From: Aeromonas lusitana
Lineage (GTDB): Bacteria > Pseudomonadota > Gammaproteobacteria > Enterobacterales > Aeromonadaceae
DNA length: 64,000 bases
Direction: 5' to 3'
Assembly: GCF_002812985.1 (NCBI RefSeq)
Contig: NZ_PGCP01000005.1
Location: 1 to 64,000 of the forward strand
Shown here: piece by piece, positions 8,394-17,330 of the stretch
How positions within the stretch are numbered: position 1 is the first letter of the stretch
How the letters are laid out: every line of letters begins with the position of its first letter
The notes under the pieces: generated by a model
The model's database searches: none
The model's input: the letters and a program-made list of their open reading frames with translations, nothing else
What the model was told of the DNA's origin: nothing
Translations under genes and position numbers: made by a program

Positions 8394-9595
8394 ATAAACC
8401 CCCTCTAATCGAGACGCTGTGCACACTGCTGATCACAATCCTGCTCTGCGGGGCCGGCCTCGCCGCCGCCAGCGGCGTCGATACCTATGAGTTCCGCCAT
8501 CCCGAGTTGCAGAGCCGCGCCCAGGAGCTGGCGCGCTCCTTGCGCTGCCCCCAGTGCCAGAACCAGAACCTGGTGGAGTCCAACTCCCCCATAGCGCGGG
8601 ATCTGCGCCTCGAGGTCTATCGCTGGGTGGATGAAGGCCAGAGCGACGAGCAGGTGATCGCCCGTATGACCAGTCGGTTTGGCGACTTCGTGCGCTACGA
8701 TCCCCCCCTCAAGGCCAGCACGGCGCTGCTCTGGGGAGGGCCGCTGCTGCTCTTGCTGCTGGCCCTGCGCCGCCTTTACCTCAGTTTACGCCACCGTCAT
8801 AACCCGTCTGCCAGCCCCTCTTGTGCTTACCAGTTCGAGGCGCAAGCAGGCCAGTACCCGGATCCCAGAGGTGAATTGAATCGGCTGATCATGGCCGAGC
8901 AGCAGGCCAACATCCCCCCTCACTCTCCCCTGTACCATGAGCTGGAGCAGGCGCGGCTGGCCAATGCCACCCCAGAGGGGGAACTGCGATTGCGGGCGCG
9001 ACTCGCGACCAAGATGCCTGCGCCCAGCCCCCTGCCCTGGCTGCTGCTCGGAGTGCTGTTAGTGGGAGCGATCGCCCTCGTCTACACCAACACAGGCCGC
9101 TATCAAGCCTGGCAGGGGTATCAGCAGCGTCCCGATCCCCTGGCGGGCCTGAGTCCGCGCGACTTGCAGGACAAGGAGCTCGGCGCCCTGCACCAGCGAT
9201 TGCAGCGGGATCCTCAGGATCTTGAGGGTTGGGCCGAGCTGGGTCAGCTCTATCTCTATCGAGACGAGTATGAGAACGCCTGGTTTGCCTATCAGAAACT
9301 CGCCCTGCTGGAGGGGCACGCCAGCGCCGCCACCCTGGCGGCTCAGGCCACGGTACGCTACTACCAGGCGGGCCAGCGGCTCACCCCGGAGGCGCGCCGC
9401 CTGCTGGATGCCGCCCTCGTACTCGACAAGGGGGAAGTGAGCGCCCTGATGCTGCTCGCCTCCGATCACTTCCTGCACGGCCGCTACGGCGAGGCCATCA
9501 CCCTGTGGCAAGGGCTGCTGGATGGCGAGCGGCCCCGCATCAACCGGGGGGCGCTTATTCAAGCCATTCAAACCGCCCGCATCATGGGGGGATAA
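8390..9595 (+). CDS. nrfF: NrfF-NrfG fusion (CcmH domain plus TPR domain)
   Basis: The 401-residue product joins two haem lyase accessory proteins that are separate in E. coli. Residues 1-28 form a signal peptide. Residues 30-110 are a CcmH/NrfF domain with LRCPQCQNQ (Cys 53 and 56), the redox site that resolves the apocytochrome-thioredoxin disulfide. A membrane segment lies at 112-127 and a second at 214-232. The rest, from about 265, is helical TPR-like sequence equivalent to NrfG/CcmI, which recognises the apocytochrome C-terminus. It overlaps dsbE by four bases and ends the nrf operon. No terminator with a T-run is evident after it. Confidence 0.9.
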   Translation: MNKPPLIETLCTLLITILLCGAGLAAASGVDTYEFRHPELQSRAQELARSLRCPQCQNQNLVESNSPIARDLRLEVYRWVDEGQSDEQVIARMTSRFGDFVRYDPPLKASTALLWGGPLLLLLLALRRLYLSLRHRHNPSASPSCAYQFEAQAGQYPDPRGELNRLIMAEQQANIPPHSPLYHELEQARLANATPEGELRLRARLATKMPAPSPLPWLLLGVLLVGAIALVYTNTGRYQAWQGYQQRPDPLAGLSPRDLQDKELGALHQRLQRDPQDLEGWAELGQLYLYRDEYENAWFAYQKLALLEGHASAATLAAQATVRYYQAGQRLTPEARRLLDAALVLDKGEVSALMLLASDHFLHGRYGEAITLWQGLLDGERPRINRGALIQAIQTARIMGG

Positions 9596-9709
9596 AGACC
9601 ATCCCTTGCTGGCTCTGTAATGTCAGGACATCCTGATATGGGGGTTGATCCACGGTACCCATCCATATCCATAATGCAGAGCCTCATTTCACGACAACAA
9701 GGACGAGTC

Positions 9710-10162
9710 ATGATCCCCATTCGCTGTCACGCCGTTGCCGGTGTGGCCTTATCAGAAATAGATGGCCAGATAAAAATGCTGCTGATGTACAGGGTCAAGG
9801 GCGGTTTCTGGTGCCATGTGGCGGGCACGGTCGAGGCAGGAGAAACCGGCTGGCAGACCATTATTCGTGAGTTTGGCGAGGAGACGGGTATCACGGTTTG
9901 CGAGTTATACACAGCCCATTATCTGGAACAGTTTTACGAGAGCGGCCCGAATGTGGTGACAGTCGTGCCTGTCTTTGTGGTCTATTGCCCACCCAACCAA
10001 GGGGTACAACTCAATGATGAGCACACCGCATATCGCTGGTGCACCTTGGCCGAGGCCAAGGTGCTGGTGAGCTTTCCCGGCCAACAGGCACTCTATGATC
10101 ATGTCTGGCGCTATTTTGTCGAAAGCCGCCCCTCGACCTTGATGCGGGTGGTGCTCGGCTGA
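9710..10162 (+). CDS. Nudix hydrolase
   Basis: The product is 150 residues from the ATG at 9710, which has AAGGA six bases upstream; the frame is open upstream to 9620 without a better site. It contains a full Nudix box G-x5-E-x7-REUxEExGU (GTVEAGETGWQTIIREFGEE, then TGI), the magnesium-binding helix of hydrolases acting on nucleoside diphosphates linked to another moiety. The substrate cannot be read from sequence; small single-domain Nudix proteins of this size often act on dihydroneopterin triphosphate or oxidised nucleotides. It follows nrfF by about 115 bases and may be a separate unit. Confidence 0.85.
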   Translation: MIPIRCHAVAGVALSEIDGQIKMLLMYRVKGGFWCHVAGTVEAGETGWQTIIREFGEETGITVCELYTAHYLEQFYESGPNVVTVVPVFVVYCPPNQGVQLNDEHTAYRWCTLAEAKVLVSFPGQQALYDHVWRYFVESRPSTLMRVVLG

Positions 10163-10566
10163 GACGGGCAGAGGGCTAATGGCGGCAGACTGCCCCCCCT
10201 GGGGCTGGTGGAGATAAGGAGGAAGAATCCCCCTATCTCCCATCGAGTGCTTGCCAATTCTGCCTCTGAGGCATTCCTAAAACAGCGTGCTCGCCACTAT
10301 GCTCCGAAAGGGTGCAAAAAAGAGTAGTAACGGATGCCCATATCCGGCATATAGTGCGCATCTCTGATGGGGATCCTGATGCGCATTGACCCTCTTCGCG
10401 ACTCTGCCTGGGCCGAACGGGGGCGCGATATAGCCGCCAAGCGTGTGATTTCAAGGTGCGCCACCCCATAAAATTAAAATATTGGAACTTTTGACGTTGT
10501 TAAGCGTCAGTTCCCGTCATATAACTTAGCCAAATAACCTCGATTGTCGTACGGTAGAGCCTCATC
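10163..10566. other. Intergenic region upstream of pbpG
   Basis: About 400 bases without a convincing gene. An 8 bp inverted repeat, TGCGCATC...GATGCGCA, spans 10355-10385. An AT-rich stretch at 10470-10530, with TTGACG at 10491 and TATAAC at 10520 (spacing 23, too long for a standard promoter), probably contains the pbpG promoter. No ribosome site supports the short frames here. Confidence 0.5.
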
Positions 10567-11466
10567 ATGAACATGCGTCCTTTTCTCTCCTTGCTGCTCG
10601 GCGCCTTTCTCCTTCCCGCCAGCATAGACACAGCCCACGCCGCCCCGACCAACAGCTTCCTCGAACAACGCAACAACCTCGCCCTGAGATCCGATGCCTT
10701 CGTGGTCGCCAATCCACGCACCGGCGAGATCCTGGCCGAGCGCAACGCCAATCGGATCATGCCCATCGCCTCCATCACCAAGCTGATGACGGCGCTGGTG
10801 GTGCTGGATGGCAACCAGCGGCTCTCCGAGTCCATCACAGTCACCATGGATGACGTGGACAGGATCAAGGGCACAGGCTCCCGTCTGGCCATAGGCTCGC
10901 GCCTGAGCCGGGCCGACATGCTGCACATCGCACTGATGTCGTCGGAAAACCGCGCCGCCTCGGCCCTGGCCCGCAACTACCCGGGTGGCCGACGTGCCTT
11001 CGTCGAGGCGATGAACGCCAAGGCCCGCATGCTCGGCATGTGGAGCACCCATTTCGCCGACAGCACCGGGCTCAATCCGCGCAACGTCGCCACCGCCCAC
11101 GATCTCGCCAAGCTGGCGGCCACCGCCTCCACCTATCCGCTCATTCGCCAATACACCTCGACCGAGCACAGACTGGTGCGCAACGGCAAGCGCCAGATGC
11201 AGTATCACAACTCAAACCGCATAGTGCGTGAAGGCAGCTGGCCTATTCTGGTCTCCAAGACCGGCTATATCCGCGAGGCGGGACGCTGTCTGGTGATGGG
11301 CACCAAGGTGAGCAACGAACCCGTCATCATGGTGCTGCTCCATGCCAACACCACGGATGAGCGGGTGGCCGATGCCAAGAAGATCAAAACCTGGCTGGAG
11401 ACCTCGGGCCGTGCGACCCTGACCGCCCAATCCACCCCGGCCCCCAAGCTCTTCTCAGCCCAGTAA
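10567..11466 (+). CDS. pbpG: D-alanyl-D-alanine endopeptidase, PBP7
   Basis: PBP7 is a periplasmic low-molecular-weight penicillin-binding protein that cleaves peptide cross-links in murein. The 299-residue product has a signal peptide ending AHA at residue 25, the serine motif SITK at 69-72, SEN at 126-128 and KTG at 231-233, in the order and spacing of the DacA/PbpG family. Unlike DacA it lacks a C-terminal amphipathic anchor, which fits PBP7. A strong terminator follows directly, so it is probably monocistronic. Confidence 0.93.
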   Translation: MNMRPFLSLLLGAFLLPASIDTAHAAPTNSFLEQRNNLALRSDAFVVANPRTGEILAERNANRIMPIASITKLMTALVVLDGNQRLSESITVTMDDVDRIKGTGSRLAIGSRLSRADMLHIALMSSENRAASALARNYPGGRRAFVEAMNAKARMLGMWSTHFADSTGLNPRNVATAHDLAKLAATASTYPLIRQYTSTEHRLVRNGKRQMQYHNSNRIVREGSWPILVSKTGYIREAGRCLVMGTKVSNEPVIMVLLHANTTDERVADAKKIKTWLETSGRATLTAQSTPAPKLFSAQ

Positions 11467-11482
11467 GCGAGTCTTCATCAAT

Positions 11483-11514
11483 AAAACCGCAGGCCTGTTT
11501 ACCTGCGGTTTTTT
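11483..11514 (+). terminator. Rho-independent terminator after pbpG
   Basis: AAAACCGCAGG, an eight-base loop, CCTGCGGTTTT and further Ts, beginning 17 bases past the stop. Confidence 0.9.
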
Positions 11515-11806
11515 ATTATCGCCATCAACCTCTTAACCCCATTCCCCACCCGCAAGCGGCGACTCTCCCTGTCCACGCCCATGCACCCGATTTCCCGCGT
11601 CATTTCACAGCATAAAACATCAACACGTCACCATTTTGCCAGATAAAACACCACAACAAGATGTTAACATGGTGATAACTGGCATTCTCGGCCCGATGGA
11701 TTTGCCGATCTCGCTGCCGATGGTAACGTGAGGGCCAAACCGCCTCCCGAGCCACGAAGCGGGGGGCGCCGGAGTCGGCCAAGTGGTTCATAACAAGGAT
11801 GATGTG

Positions 11807-13066
11807 ATGAAGATAGTGGTATTGGGAGGGGGGGTGATAGGGGTGGCCAGCGCCTGGTATCTGGCCAAGGCAGGCCATCAGGTGACACTGCTGGAGCGCC
11901 GAGGCGGTGTAGCGCTTGAAACCAGCCACGCCAACGCGGGCCAGATCTCCCCGGGCTACGCCTCTCCCTGGGCGGCCCCCGGCATTCCTCTCAAGGCGGC
12001 CAAATGGATGCTACAAAAGCATGCCCCCTTCACGGTACGTCCCACCTCGGATCCCTTCCAGCTGCGCTGGATGCTGCAGATGTTTGCCAACTGCACCCCA
12101 ACCGCCTACGCCACCAACAAGGGGCGCATGGTGCGTCTGGCCGAGTACAGTCGCGACTGCATGAAGGGGCTGAGGGATGAACTGGCGCTCGATTACGAGG
12201 GGCGCCAGCTCGGTACCTTGCAGTTGTTCAGAAGCCAGGCCCAGCTGGACGCCAGCAAACGCGACATTGAGGTGCTGGCGGAATACGGCGTTCCCTATCA
12301 GGCGCTCGATGCCGCCGGCTGTGAAGCGGCGGAGCCTGCCCTGGCGCGGGTGCGCGGCAAGATAGTGGGAGGCCTGCGCCTGCCAGGGGATGAGACCGGC
12401 GACTGCTATCGCTTCACCCAGGCTCTGGCGACGGAGGCGCAGCGGCTGGGAGTGGAATTTGTGTTCAACTGCCCCATCGACGAGATCGAACTGGCGGCGG
12501 GTCGCGCCGTGGCCGTGCGGGCCGGTGAGCGGCGCTGGCAGGCGGACGCCATCGTCTGCGCGCTGGGCAGCTATGGCACCGGGCTCTTGCGTCCCCTCGG
12601 CATCGCCCTGCCCGTCTACCCGGTCAAGGGTTACTCCCTCACCCTGCCCATGACCAATCCGGAGGCGGCGCCGCGCAGCACCGTGCTGGATGAGACCTAC
12701 AAGGTCGCCATCACCCGTTTCGATGAGCGGATCCGGGTCGGCGGCATGGCGGAGCTGAGCGGTTTCAACCTGACGCTCAACCCCAGGCGCCATGACACCC
12801 TGGCCATGGTAGTTAACGATCTCTTCCCCGCGGGTGGCGATCTCGCCCGAGCCGAGTTCTGGACCGGGCTGCGTCCCATGACGCCGGATGGCACACCCCT
12901 GGTGGGCCCAAGCCCCATTCCGGGGCTCTGGCTCAACACCGGCCACGGCACCCTGGGCTGGACCATGGCGGCCGGCTCAGGCCAGCTGCTGGCGGATCTC
13001 ATCAGCGGCAACCAACCTGCCATCAGTGACGAGGGGCTGACCCTGGCGCGCTATGGGCACAGATAG
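11807..13066 (+). CDS. dadA: D-amino acid dehydrogenase small subunit
   Basis: DadA is an inner-membrane-associated FAD enzyme that deaminates D-alanine and other D-amino acids and passes electrons to the respiratory chain. The 419-residue product starts [19 protein letters not shown], a Rossmann FAD fold, followed by the family signature [19 protein letters not shown]. The C-terminal [14 protein letters not shown] also fits DAO-type oxidoreductases. The ATG at 11807 has AAGGA seven bases upstream. There is no alanine racemase (dadX) next to it, unlike in enterics. A bidirectional terminator follows. Confidence 0.95.
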   Translation: MKIVVLGGGVIGVASAWYLAKAGHQVTLLERRGGVALETSHANAGQISPGYASPWAAPGIPLKAAKWMLQKHAPFTVRPTSDPFQLRWMLQMFANCTPTAYATNKGRMVRLAEYSRDCMKGLRDELALDYEGRQLGTLQLFRSQAQLDASKRDIEVLAEYGVPYQALDAAGCEAAEPALARVRGKIVGGLRLPGDETGDCYRFTQALATEAQRLGVEFVFNCPIDEIELAAGRAVAVRAGERRWQADAIVCALGSYGTGLLRPLGIALPVYPVKGYSLTLPMTNPEAAPRSTVLDETYKVAITRFDERIRVGGMAELSGFNLTLNPRRHDTLAMVVNDLFPAGGDLARAEFWTGLRPMTPDGTPLVGPSPIPGLWLNTGHGTLGWTMAAGSGQLLADLISGNQPAISDEGLTLARYGHR

Positions 13067-13102
13067 GCCAGGCGCAGATAGACCAGGCCTGAGACGAGTC
13101 AC

Positions 13103-13142
13103 AAAAAAGAGAGGGAGTGCCAGGCACTCCCTCTCTTTTTTC
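13103..13142. terminator. Bidirectional terminator between dadA and the TetR gene
   Basis: AAAAAAGAGAGGGAGTGC-CAG-GCACTCCCTCTCTTTTTT, a perfect 18 bp stem with A and T runs on both sides, serving two convergent genes. Confidence 0.93.
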
Positions 13143-13184
13143 ATCGATCCACGACTTTAAGCCGCGCACCGCCTGAGTCGGGGC

Positions 13185-13856
13185 TCAGGGCTGCCTTATC
13201 AGTTCAAAACTTGACTGCCAGACCCGTGCAGGATCGGGCTCTGCGATGGCCGCCCCCACCAGTTGCTCGCACCAGTGCCGGTGCAGCAGCCACATCTGTC
13301 GCCCCGCCTCCCCCTGCTCCTTGGTGCACTGCTTGGCCACGTCCATGGTCCGGTAGAAGTAACGCACTAGGGCCCTGAGCTCGGGCTCGGGCCAGCGGCA
13401 GCCGAAGTGGCGCAGCCGCTCGGACCAGAATTCAATCTGGCCTCGCTCGTGCTCGTGCTCCACCCCGTGCAGGGCCGGGATGAGATCCATCGCAAGCCAC
13501 AGGGCCCCATAACCGACAAACTCCTCATCCAGCTCCTCCAGCGCCTCATCCAGCATCAGCAGAGTCTGGGGCCAGCTCTGGGCCTGCCGGCGGATCTCTT
13601 CTTGCGCCTCGCACACCGCCGCCAGCCAATCCATGGCGAGACGGCAGATGATGGCCTCCTTGTTCGGATACAGATGATAGAGCGACTTGATGCCCACCCC
13701 GGCCCGCGCGGCAATGGCATTGGTATTGAGCGCCGCAAACCCCTGCTCCTGCAGCATCGACAGGGTGGCCTGCTCGATGCGGCTCGCCACCTCCTGACTG
13801 CGCTGCTGCCTGGGCTGGCGCCGCATGCAGAGCTCCACCGGCAATAGATGATCCAT
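13185..13856 (-). CDS. TetR/AcrR family transcriptional regulator
   Basis: A one-component repressor of about 223 residues. After RRQPRQQRSQEVASRIEQAT comes the TetR helix-turn-helix (LNTNAIAARAGVGIKSLYHL, then YPNKEAI), and the C-terminal two thirds are a helical ligand domain with no recognised signature. The ATG at 13856 is preferred over 13886 because GGAGAAG lies five bases upstream. It is transcribed away from the amidohydrolase lipoprotein gene; TetR genes commonly control a divergent neighbour, and a palindrome in front of that neighbour is a candidate operator. The ligand is unknown. Confidence 0.88.
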   Translation of the reverse strand: MDHLLPVELCMRRQPRQQRSQEVASRIEQATLSMLQEQGFAALNTNAIAARAGVGIKSLYHLYPNKEAIICRLAMDWLAAVCEAQEEIRRQAQSWPQTLLMLDEALEELDEEFVGYGALWLAMDLIPALHGVEHEHERGQIEFWSERLRHFGCRWPEPELRALVRYFYRTMDVAKQCTKEQGEAGRQMWLLHRHWCEQLVGAAIAEPDPARVWQSSFELIRQP

Positions 13857-13998
13857 CACGTCTTCTCCGCAACAAGGTTTCCCCATCTGGGCTGGTTGTC
13901 ATAACTACATGATGTGACACGCTAAACACAAGCCAAAAAAAGTGCAGCAATCACTGGCATTTTTCAGGATAGCTGCAATAAACAAGGGTGCTCATATA

Positions 13999-14014
13999 TG
14001 CAGTAAAAACTGCA
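13999..14014. promoter_or_regulatory. Candidate operator palindrome for the TetR regulator
   Basis: TGCAGT-AAAA-ACTGCA is a perfect six-base inverted repeat 22 bases before the amidohydrolase start. Related TGCAG/CTGCA words recur at about 13942 and 13974 in the same divergent region. Its position would block transcription of the lipoprotein gene. The assignment to the TetR protein rests on position only. Confidence 0.4.
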
Positions 14015-14036
14015 ATTAACTCAAGGAGAGCACGCT

Positions 14037-15962
14037 ATGGATAGCAAACAGATGAAGATCAGTGCCCTTGCCCTGCTACTGGGCGCCCTGCTCAGCGGCT
14101 GCCAGCAGGAGAACAGCAGCACATCCCCCCCCACAAGCACCCTGTATCTCAACGGCAAGATCCACACCCAGGATGGGCAGCGCAGCGTGGCCGAGGCCAT
14201 GGTGGTGAGCGATGGCAAGTTTACCTATGTGGGATCCAGGGCTGGGGCCGATGCCCTCAAACCCACCCAGGTGGTGGACTTGCAGGGCAAGATGGTGCTG
14301 CCCGGCCTGCACGACAACCACATCCACCTGATAGGCACGGTGGCGCTCGACATGTGCGATCTCGACGGCCAGAGCGTCGATCTGGATGCCCTCGCCGCCA
14401 AGATCAAGGAGTGCCTGCCCCGCTACGCCCCCAAACCGGGGGACTGGCTGGTGGTCAATCAGTGGTCCCCCTACGATGGCAACACCCCGACCGCCACCTA
14501 TGCCACCCTGCTCTCGGCCCTCGATGCCATGGCACCGGACAACCCTGTGATGCTGGCCGGGGTCGACGGCCATGCCGGCGGCTACAACTCCCAGGCACTG
14601 GCGCTGGCCAAGGACAAAGATGGCAATGTGGTCGGCTTCAATCCCACCACCCTGGCACCGGGCGGTGTGTTTGCCGACTTCATTCCCTATGTGGATTTGA
14701 GCAGCGGGGTGATACGGGACGCAGCCCGTAGCGCCATCCCTGTGCCCGATAGCGGTGTGCTGAGTGCGAGCGACGATCAGGCCGCCGCCCAGTATGACAA
14801 GATCCTGCCCGCCATCTCCGAGCTGATGGCGTCGCGCGGCATCACCGGTATTCAGGATGCCTGTGCCAGCGACTTCATCCGCCAGCGTCTGCTCAACATG
14901 CAGACCCAGGATCTGCTGCACATGCGGGTCACCGCCGCCACCTGCTTCCATGACGATGATTTCAGCGGCAAACTCGACCTCCCTGGTCACCTGGCCAAGG
15001 CTCGGGCGGTGCGAGATGCCTTCGCGGGCAATCCCCTCATCAAGGCCGATGCGGTCAAGATCTTCCTCGACGGCGTGATAGAGGGGGATCCCTTCACGGA
15101 TCCGGTCTTTTTGCCCAACGCCGGCATGCTGGAGAATTACCACAGGCCCCATCTGGTCATGAACGCCGGCAGCGGCGATGTCACCATTACCGCAGACAGC
15201 GAGGATGCGGGCAGCAACGGCATAGTCAACTACCAGGATGCGGATCTGAAGCGCTACGTGGGGGCGCTGGATAAGGAGGGTTTTAGCATCCACATGCACA
15301 GCATCGGCGATCGCAGCACCCGGATGGCGCTGGATGCGCTGGAGGCGGCCCGCGCCAGCAATGGGAATCACGGCATACCCCACACCCTGGCGCACCTGCA
15401 GGTGGTCCACCCGGACGATCAGAAGCGGCTCGGGGATCTTGGGCTCTATCTGACCTTCACCTACGCCTGGACCAACCCCCAGCTCGCCTACGACATGCTG
15501 GTGACCCCCTTCATCCAGCCCACCAAGGCGGGCCAGCCCTTGAGTGAGGCCATCTATGACCCCCTGGGTTATCTGCACGAGGCCCTCTACCCGGTCGAGA
15601 GCTCCCGCAAGGCGGGCGCCGTGCTGGTGGCGGGCAGCGATGCTCCGGTGGACAGCCGCGATCCTAGGCCGTTTGAGAACATGGCCGCCGGCATCATGCG
15701 CGCGGCGGATGGCCACGACGAGTACCGTGCGAGCCAACGCATCTCGCTGACCGAGATGCTGGCCGCCTATACCATCAACGGCGCCAACGCGGTGCGTCAG
15801 GGAGAGATCACAGGCTCCATCGAGGTGGGCAAGTCGGCGGACTTCATCGTGCTGGACCGAGACCTGTTCGCCCTGGTCAACGCCGGCACCCCGGAACAGA
15901 TAGCCGAGACCCAGGTCGAGCGCACCGTGTTTCAGGGGCAGACCGTCTATCCCACCCCCTGA
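14037..15962 (+). CDS. Amidohydrolase family lipoprotein (YtcJ-like)
   Basis: The 641-residue product begins with a lipoprotein signal ending LLSGC (Cys about residue 22), so it is probably anchored in the envelope. The rest matches metal-dependent amidohydrolases of the YtcJ/Amidohydro_3 group: an N-terminal beta-sandwich strand (LYLNGKIHTQDGQ), the metal motif LPGLHDNHIHL at about 84-94, a C-terminal histidine in SIHMHSIGDRST, and AGSDAPVDSRDP near the last metal ligand. The substrate is not known; family members hydrolyse amide bonds in small N-acyl compounds. AAGGAG precedes the ATG. It is divergent from a TetR regulator and followed by a strong terminator. Confidence 0.85.
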   Translation: MDSKQMKISALALLLGALLSGCQQENSSTSPPTSTLYLNGKIHTQDGQRSVAEAMVVSDGKFTYVGSRAGADALKPTQVVDLQGKMVLPGLHDNHIHLIGTVALDMCDLDGQSVDLDALAAKIKECLPRYAPKPGDWLVVNQWSPYDGNTPTATYATLLSALDAMAPDNPVMLAGVDGHAGGYNSQALALAKDKDGNVVGFNPTTLAPGGVFADFIPYVDLSSGVIRDAARSAIPVPDSGVLSASDDQAAAQYDKILPAISELMASRGITGIQDACASDFIRQRLLNMQTQDLLHMRVTAATCFHDDDFSGKLDLPGHLAKARAVRDAFAGNPLIKADAVKIFLDGVIEGDPFTDPVFLPNAGMLENYHRPHLVMNAGSGDVTITADSEDAGSNGIVNYQDADLKRYVGALDKEGFSIHMHSIGDRSTRMALDALEAARASNGNHGIPHTLAHLQVVHPDDQKRLGDLGLYLTFTYAWTNPQLAYDMLVTPFIQPTKAGQPLSEAIYDPLGYLHEALYPVESSRKAGAVLVAGSDAPVDSRDPRPFENMAAGIMRAADGHDEYRASQRISLTEMLAAYTINGANAVRQGEITGSIEVGKSADFIVLDRDLFALVNAGTPEQIAETQVERTVFQGQTVYPTP

Positions 15963-15984
15963 TAGTGAGATCCGTCAATGTCAT

Positions 15985-16014
15985 AAAAGAGGCCCCGCGA
16001 GGGGCCTCTTTTTT
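15985..16014. terminator. Terminator between amidohydrolase and HPP-CBS genes
   Basis: AAAAGAGGCCCC-GCGA-GGGGCCTCTTTTTT, usable from both directions between two convergent genes. Confidence 0.92.
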
Positions 16015-16019
16015 ATCGC

Positions 16020-17147
16020 TTATTTCTCCACAAAGGGGATAGGTGCCCCCTGCCCCTGAGCCGGTTGCAGAGCCAGGGTAAAGAGCGCGGCCACCATGTC
16101 CGACTGGGTCAGGATCCCCACCAGTCGCTCCCCGTCCACCACCGGCATGTGGTGCAGGCCCCCATCGGAGAAGGCCCCCACCAGATCATGAAGCGGTTGA
16201 TCCTGGCGGGCAGTCTGCACCGTCCGGGTCATCAGATCTGCCACCGTCTGCGTCTCCAGTGCCAGCAAGGCGCGGGGTTGATGGGATTCCCGGTCAATCA
16301 TCAAGTCGTGCAAGGTGATGATCCCGACCAGCAACTCCCCGTCCACCACCGGCAGCGCCTTGATCCTGTGGTGGGAGAGCAGTTGCCAGGCCGCCATGGC
16401 CGACTCGTCTGGCGAGGCGGTGACCAGGTCTTTTGACATCACATCCCGGCAGAGCACGGTGCCGACCCGCTCGCGCAGGGCGTGCAGTTGGGCCTCTTGC
16501 AGCAGCGCCTGCAGATCCTGGCGGCTGATGTCCAGCAGTTCGCCGTGCTGCTTGAGGGCAAAATCGATGTCCGCGGCCCCGGCAAGGCGAGCGCTGGGCT
16601 CAGGATCAGCGGTCTGGTGGCGATTGGGCTGGGTCTTGCCGCCGTTGGGGTAGCGTCGCCCCAGCACGCGGTTGTAGCACAGGCCCAGGACGAGCAGCAG
16701 GGCTGAGTTGATAAGCACGGGCAGAAGTACATACCCCACCCCCAGCTGGCGAATGCCCTCGCCGCCGATGACAGCGGTCAATGCCACGGCGCCGCCGGGG
16801 GGATGCAGGCTGCGGGTGAGGAACATGGCGGCGATGGCCAGCATCACGGCCAAGGCACTGGCGAGCGCCAGATCCGGCACCAGGGCGGCGCTTGCCACCC
16901 CCATCAGGGCCGAGACGCCGTTGCCCACGACGATGGACCAGGGCTGGGCCAAGGGGCTCGCCGGGGCGGCGAACAGCAAGACGGCGGAAGCCCCCATGGG
17001 GGCTATCAGCCAGTGGGCATCGATCCCCAGTAGCCATTGGCACAAGACGCCGGTGCCGAGCAGCCCGACGAAGGCCCCCAGGGCCCCCAGCCCACTCTCT
17101 TTGAGGCCGGTATTGGTCGATACCGGCAAAAAATCCCTGAACTGCAT
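16020..17147 (-). CDS. HPP family membrane protein with tandem CBS domains
   Basis: The 375-residue protein has an N-terminal HPP domain of about four to five membrane helices (residues 20-165) with the eponymous SLHPPGGAVALT motif, then a soluble linker, then two CBS domains (about 235-290 and 305-365; SKDLVTASPDESAMAAWQLL and the equivalent second repeat). HPP proteins have been implicated in nitrite transport in chloroplasts and cyanobacteria, and CBS pairs usually sense adenine nucleotides. A nitrite role here would fit the genome's nrf operon but is speculation. GGGAG lies five bases before the ATG. Confidence 0.85.
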   Translation of the reverse strand: MQFRDFLPVSTNTGLKESGLGALGAFVGLLGTGVLCQWLLGIDAHWLIAPMGASAVLLFAAPASPLAQPWSIVVGNGVSALMGVASAALVPDLALASALAVMLAIAAMFLTRSLHPPGGAVALTAVIGGEGIRQLGVGYVLLPVLINSALLLVLGLCYNRVLGRRYPNGGKTQPNRHQTADPEPSARLAGAADIDFALKQHGELLDISRQDLQALLQEAQLHALRERVGTVLCRDVMSKDLVTASPDESAMAAWQLLSHHRIKALPVVDGELLVGIITLHDLMIDRESHQPRALLALETQTVADLMTRTVQTARQDQPLHDLVGAFSDGGLHHMPVVDGERLVGILTQSDMVAALFTLALQPAQGQGAPIPFVEK

Positions 17148-17330
17148 TCTGCTCCCGACGATAAGGTTTATTTCAAATGCGCAATATTAACGACTTCCCC
17201 GCCCTCATTGCCAGCGCTGCCCTCGCCCGGGTCGCCCACGCCCCCTTGCCTCACGGCCCCGGCCCCCTTAATTCCTGCTTAATGATCCCCTGCCACTCTG
17301 GGCCCATCGCCACTCCTGGAGTCACGCCTT

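Noticed and set aside
14076..15737. 553-codon frame opposite the amidohydrolase gene
   Set aside because: Antisense shadow; His/Gly/Val-rich low-information sequence.
16708..17190. 160-codon plus-strand frame over the HPP gene
   Set aside because: Shadow of the minus-strand gene with clear HPP and CBS motifs.
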